Below the pieces are notes generated by a model. It had not been told where the DNA came from. It searched no databases and saw only the letters and a list, made by a program, of their open reading frames with translations. From an uncultured Treponema sp. (lineage in GTDB: Bacteria > Spirochaetota > Spirochaetia > Treponematales > Treponemataceae): DNA of 36,500 bases. The stretch is taken from positions 1 through 36,500 of the forward strand of contig CAMKDH010000003.1 of NCBI GenBank assembly GCA_946411215.1. The letters run 5' to 3'. Each line of letters begins with the position of its first letter. Positions within the stretch are counted from its first letter, which is position 1. Made by a program: the position numbers and the translations under genes. Shown here one piece after another: positions 35,510 through 36,500 of the stretch.

Positions 35510-35906
35510 TTACGTGAATTCCTCTTTGAAAGTGATAAACCTCATGTAATTGCAGATCCTATTCTGCTTCTACATCCAATTAATTACGTGACATTTTCTA
35601 CAGATTTTGTGAAACTCACGTAAAACCAAGCCCCTAATGAACATATCAGGTTAATGATTATGTCTATCAATTCATTAATTCCTCAAAATTACGTGAATAT
35701 TCCGTTGTCTCCAACAGAGTTCACGTAATTACAATTCCAATGCCTGTATTAAGTATTTCCAATTACGTGAGTTTCACTTTGAAAGTGTCAAAACTCACGT
35801 AAAACTCCTTGATTTGAAAATCAATACAGCTACTATTGAGTGTTTAAAAACTCCAATTGTCTTTGGTTACGTGAGTTCTCCTCCTGAATAAATCTTTCTC
35901 ACGTAA
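35510..35906 (-). repeat. Array of five 40-bp inverted repeats (TTACGTGA-N24-TCACGTAA)
   Basis: Ten 8-bp half-sites form five units: 35510-35549, 35584-35623, 35689-35728, 35763-35802 and 35867-35906. Nine half-sites are exact; the right arm of unit 1 is TCATGTAA. Every unit has exactly 24 bp between arms. Stems extend beyond the core: 12 bp plus an inner CACTTT/AAAGTG in the fourth, 11 bp in the third and fifth. Unit starts are 74, 105, 74 and 104 bp apart, close to 7, 10, 7 and 10 helical turns. Units 1-2 and 3-4 share flanking words, suggesting duplication of a two-hairpin, 179-bp module. No ORF is supported in 35484-36145. The array could be an RNA leader of the 262-aa gene or an operator array. 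Confidence 0.9.
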
Positions 35907-35913
35907 CCTAAAA

Positions 35914-36000
35914 AACTACATATATAATATGGCAAAAAAAGTGGACTTCTTACAAAAATTTGAGAAAAAAAAGGCATTATTTTACAAAAAAAGATTTGTT
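35914..36000 (-). promoter_or_regulatory. Leader/promoter block upstream of the inverted-repeat array, shared with the Rpn gene
   Basis: Reverse complement of the T-rich block at 13333-13418, with an identical AAATTTTTGTAAGAAGTC core (18 nt), similar T tracts on both sides and an AT-rich ATATTATATA end. If it acts as a promoter on the minus strand, transcription would start near 35917, about 10 nt before the first hairpin, and run through all five hairpins into the 262-aa gene. The -35/-10 spacing here is long (about 19-20 bp), so promoter function is less clear than homology. Confidence 0.6.
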
Positions 36001-36047
36001 CTATACGAAACGCGTGCCCAAAGTTCACCGGGAGCCTTTTTTTCTAA

Positions 36048-36076
36048 TTGAATTTTCTTTATCTTTTCGATATTAT
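36048..36076 (+). promoter_or_regulatory. Promoter of the oxaloacetate decarboxylase operon
   Basis: TTGAAT, 17 bp, TATTAT. The predicted start is near 36083 and the leader about 63 nt. The leader can form a small hairpin (GTAAAATCG with CGATTTTTAC) and has a TAAGGA ribosome-binding site before oadG. Confidence 0.65.
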
Positions 36077-36145
36077 GTAAAATTGTAAAATCGGGGCGAA
36101 AGTTTTTCGATTTTTACGACTTTTATTGTATTTAAGGATTTTTTT

Positions 36146-36394
36146 ATGACTATTACACAAATGCTTGGTCAGAGCGGACTTCTGACATTGCTTGGAATGT
36201 GTGTTGTATTCAGTTTTATCATCATCCTGATTATCTGCATGACTATTCTCAAAGCTGTTATTCATGCGCTTAAGCTTGATAAGGACAAACCTGCTGACAC
36301 ACCTGCGGCTTCTTCTCCGGCTCCTGCTGGAAATGATGGGGCTATTGTTGCTGCTATTGCGGCTGCCGTACACGACAAGGCATTAAAATCATAA
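36146..36394 (+). CDS. oadG: Oxaloacetate decarboxylase gamma subunit (OadG family)
   Basis: 82 residues, the normal size for the gamma subunit of Na+-pumping oxaloacetate decarboxylase. One N-terminal transmembrane helix (LLTLLGMCVVFSFIIILIICMTIL) is followed by a short Ala/Pro-rich linker and a helical tail. OadG holds the alpha and beta subunits together at the inner membrane and helps assembly. A TAAGGA precedes the ATG. The next gene, 18 nt downstream, encodes the carboxyltransferase (alpha) subunit, which strongly supports the call despite low sequence conservation. Confidence 0.85.
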   Translation: MTITQMLGQSGLLTLLGMCVVFSFIIILIICMTILKAVIHALKLDKDKPADTPAASSPAPAGNDGAIVAAIAAAVHDKALKS

Positions 36395-36412
36395 AAAATT
36401 AGGGGAAATAAA

Positions 36413-36500
36413 ATGGCTAAAGTTGGAATTTCTGAACTTGCAATTCGTGATGCTCATCAGAGTCTTCACGCAACACGTATGACAACAGCAGATATGCTGC
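36413..36500 (+). CDS. oadA: Oxaloacetate decarboxylase alpha subunit / PycB-like carboxyltransferase (5' end only)
   Basis: Only the first 29 codons are in the window. They read MAKVGISELAIRDAHQSLHA, then TRMTTADML: the start of the HMGL-like carboxyltransferase domain, with the metal- and substrate-binding LRDAHQS(L) motif at residues 11-18 (here AIRDAHQSL). An AGGGG ribosome-binding site lies eight bases upstream. This subunit transfers the carboxyl group of oxaloacetate to biotin as the first step of Na+-coupled decarboxylation. Whether a C-terminal biotin domain is present cannot be seen. Confidence 0.9.
   Translation, partial: MAKVGISELAIRDAHQSLHATRMTTADML

Noticed and set aside
35510-35906. 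Possible CRISPR array
   Set aside because: Repeats are 8-12 bp, alternate in orientation and have two spacer classes (24 bp within units, 34 or 64-65 bp between); there is no long direct repeat and no cas gene nearby.
35510-35906. Possible integron attC array or ParB parS sites
   Set aside because: No attC-like GTTRRRY core and no small cassette ORFs between units; the core is TACGTGA, not the CACGTG-centred TGTTTCACGTGAAACA of parS.

Overview
The window reads as chromosomal DNA of a host-associated Treponema-like spirochaete (inference). The basis is AT-rich, low-GC coding sequence; many signal-peptide lipoproteins carrying Listeria-Bacteroides (InlB B-type) repeats and BspA-type LRR_5 repeats; an LPP20-family lipoprotein; an Rpn-type nuclease; a propeller/HD-GYP protein; and the start of an oxaloacetate decarboxylase operon. 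No rRNA, tRNA or CRISPR array was seen.

Layout. 1-198 is the 3' end of queA. 220-6460 (minus strand) is a tightly overlapped five-gene operon: a soluble CapD/FlaA1-like nucleotide-sugar dehydratase, a DegT-family sugar aminotransferase, then the three subunits of a divergent molybdenum hydroxylase (Moco, 2Fe-2S, FAD). 6461-6955 is a divergent promoter region holding two tandem copies of a 132-bp palindromic element. 6956-9664 encodes a small exported protein and a very acidic RlpA-like/SPOR-like envelope protein. 9706-13308 is a BspA-like lipoprotein. An Rpn nuclease (13441-14274) and ilvE (14352-15374, minus) converge on a strong terminator. A third 132-bp palindrome sits between the divergent promoters of ilvE and an LPP20 lipoprotein, which is followed by a CsgG/LpoB-like envelope protein and a kinase-less RibF. 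19870-25290 holds two more surface lipoproteins. 25333-28305 (minus) is a sensor with beta-propeller, Y_Y_Y and HD-GYP regions. 28500-34681 is a giant surface lipoprotein gene whose signal peptide is interrupted by a G8 tract; nine Gs would restore one continuous 2060-codon frame. 34695-35483 (minus) is a PD-(D/E)XK-like protein of unknown function, preceded by a highly regular array of five 40-bp inverted repeats (35510-35906). The window ends with oadG and the start of oadA.

How the parts fit. CapD and DegT could make a 4-amino-6-deoxy sugar for glycans. The four lipoproteins (1200, 708, 1078 and 2060 aa) form a surface-protein repertoire built from shared repeat modules, with poly-G switching of the largest as a likely source of variation. 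Several of these genes have a good sigma70-like promoter whose -10 box lies only 6-12 nt before the ATG, implying leaderless mRNAs.

The best candidates for undescribed biology are (1) the nuclease-like gene with its array of five hairpins, every half-site spaced by near-integral helical turns, under a leader sequence shared with the Rpn nuclease gene; (2) the poly-G phase switch; and (3) the 132-bp palindromes with paired compensatory changes.
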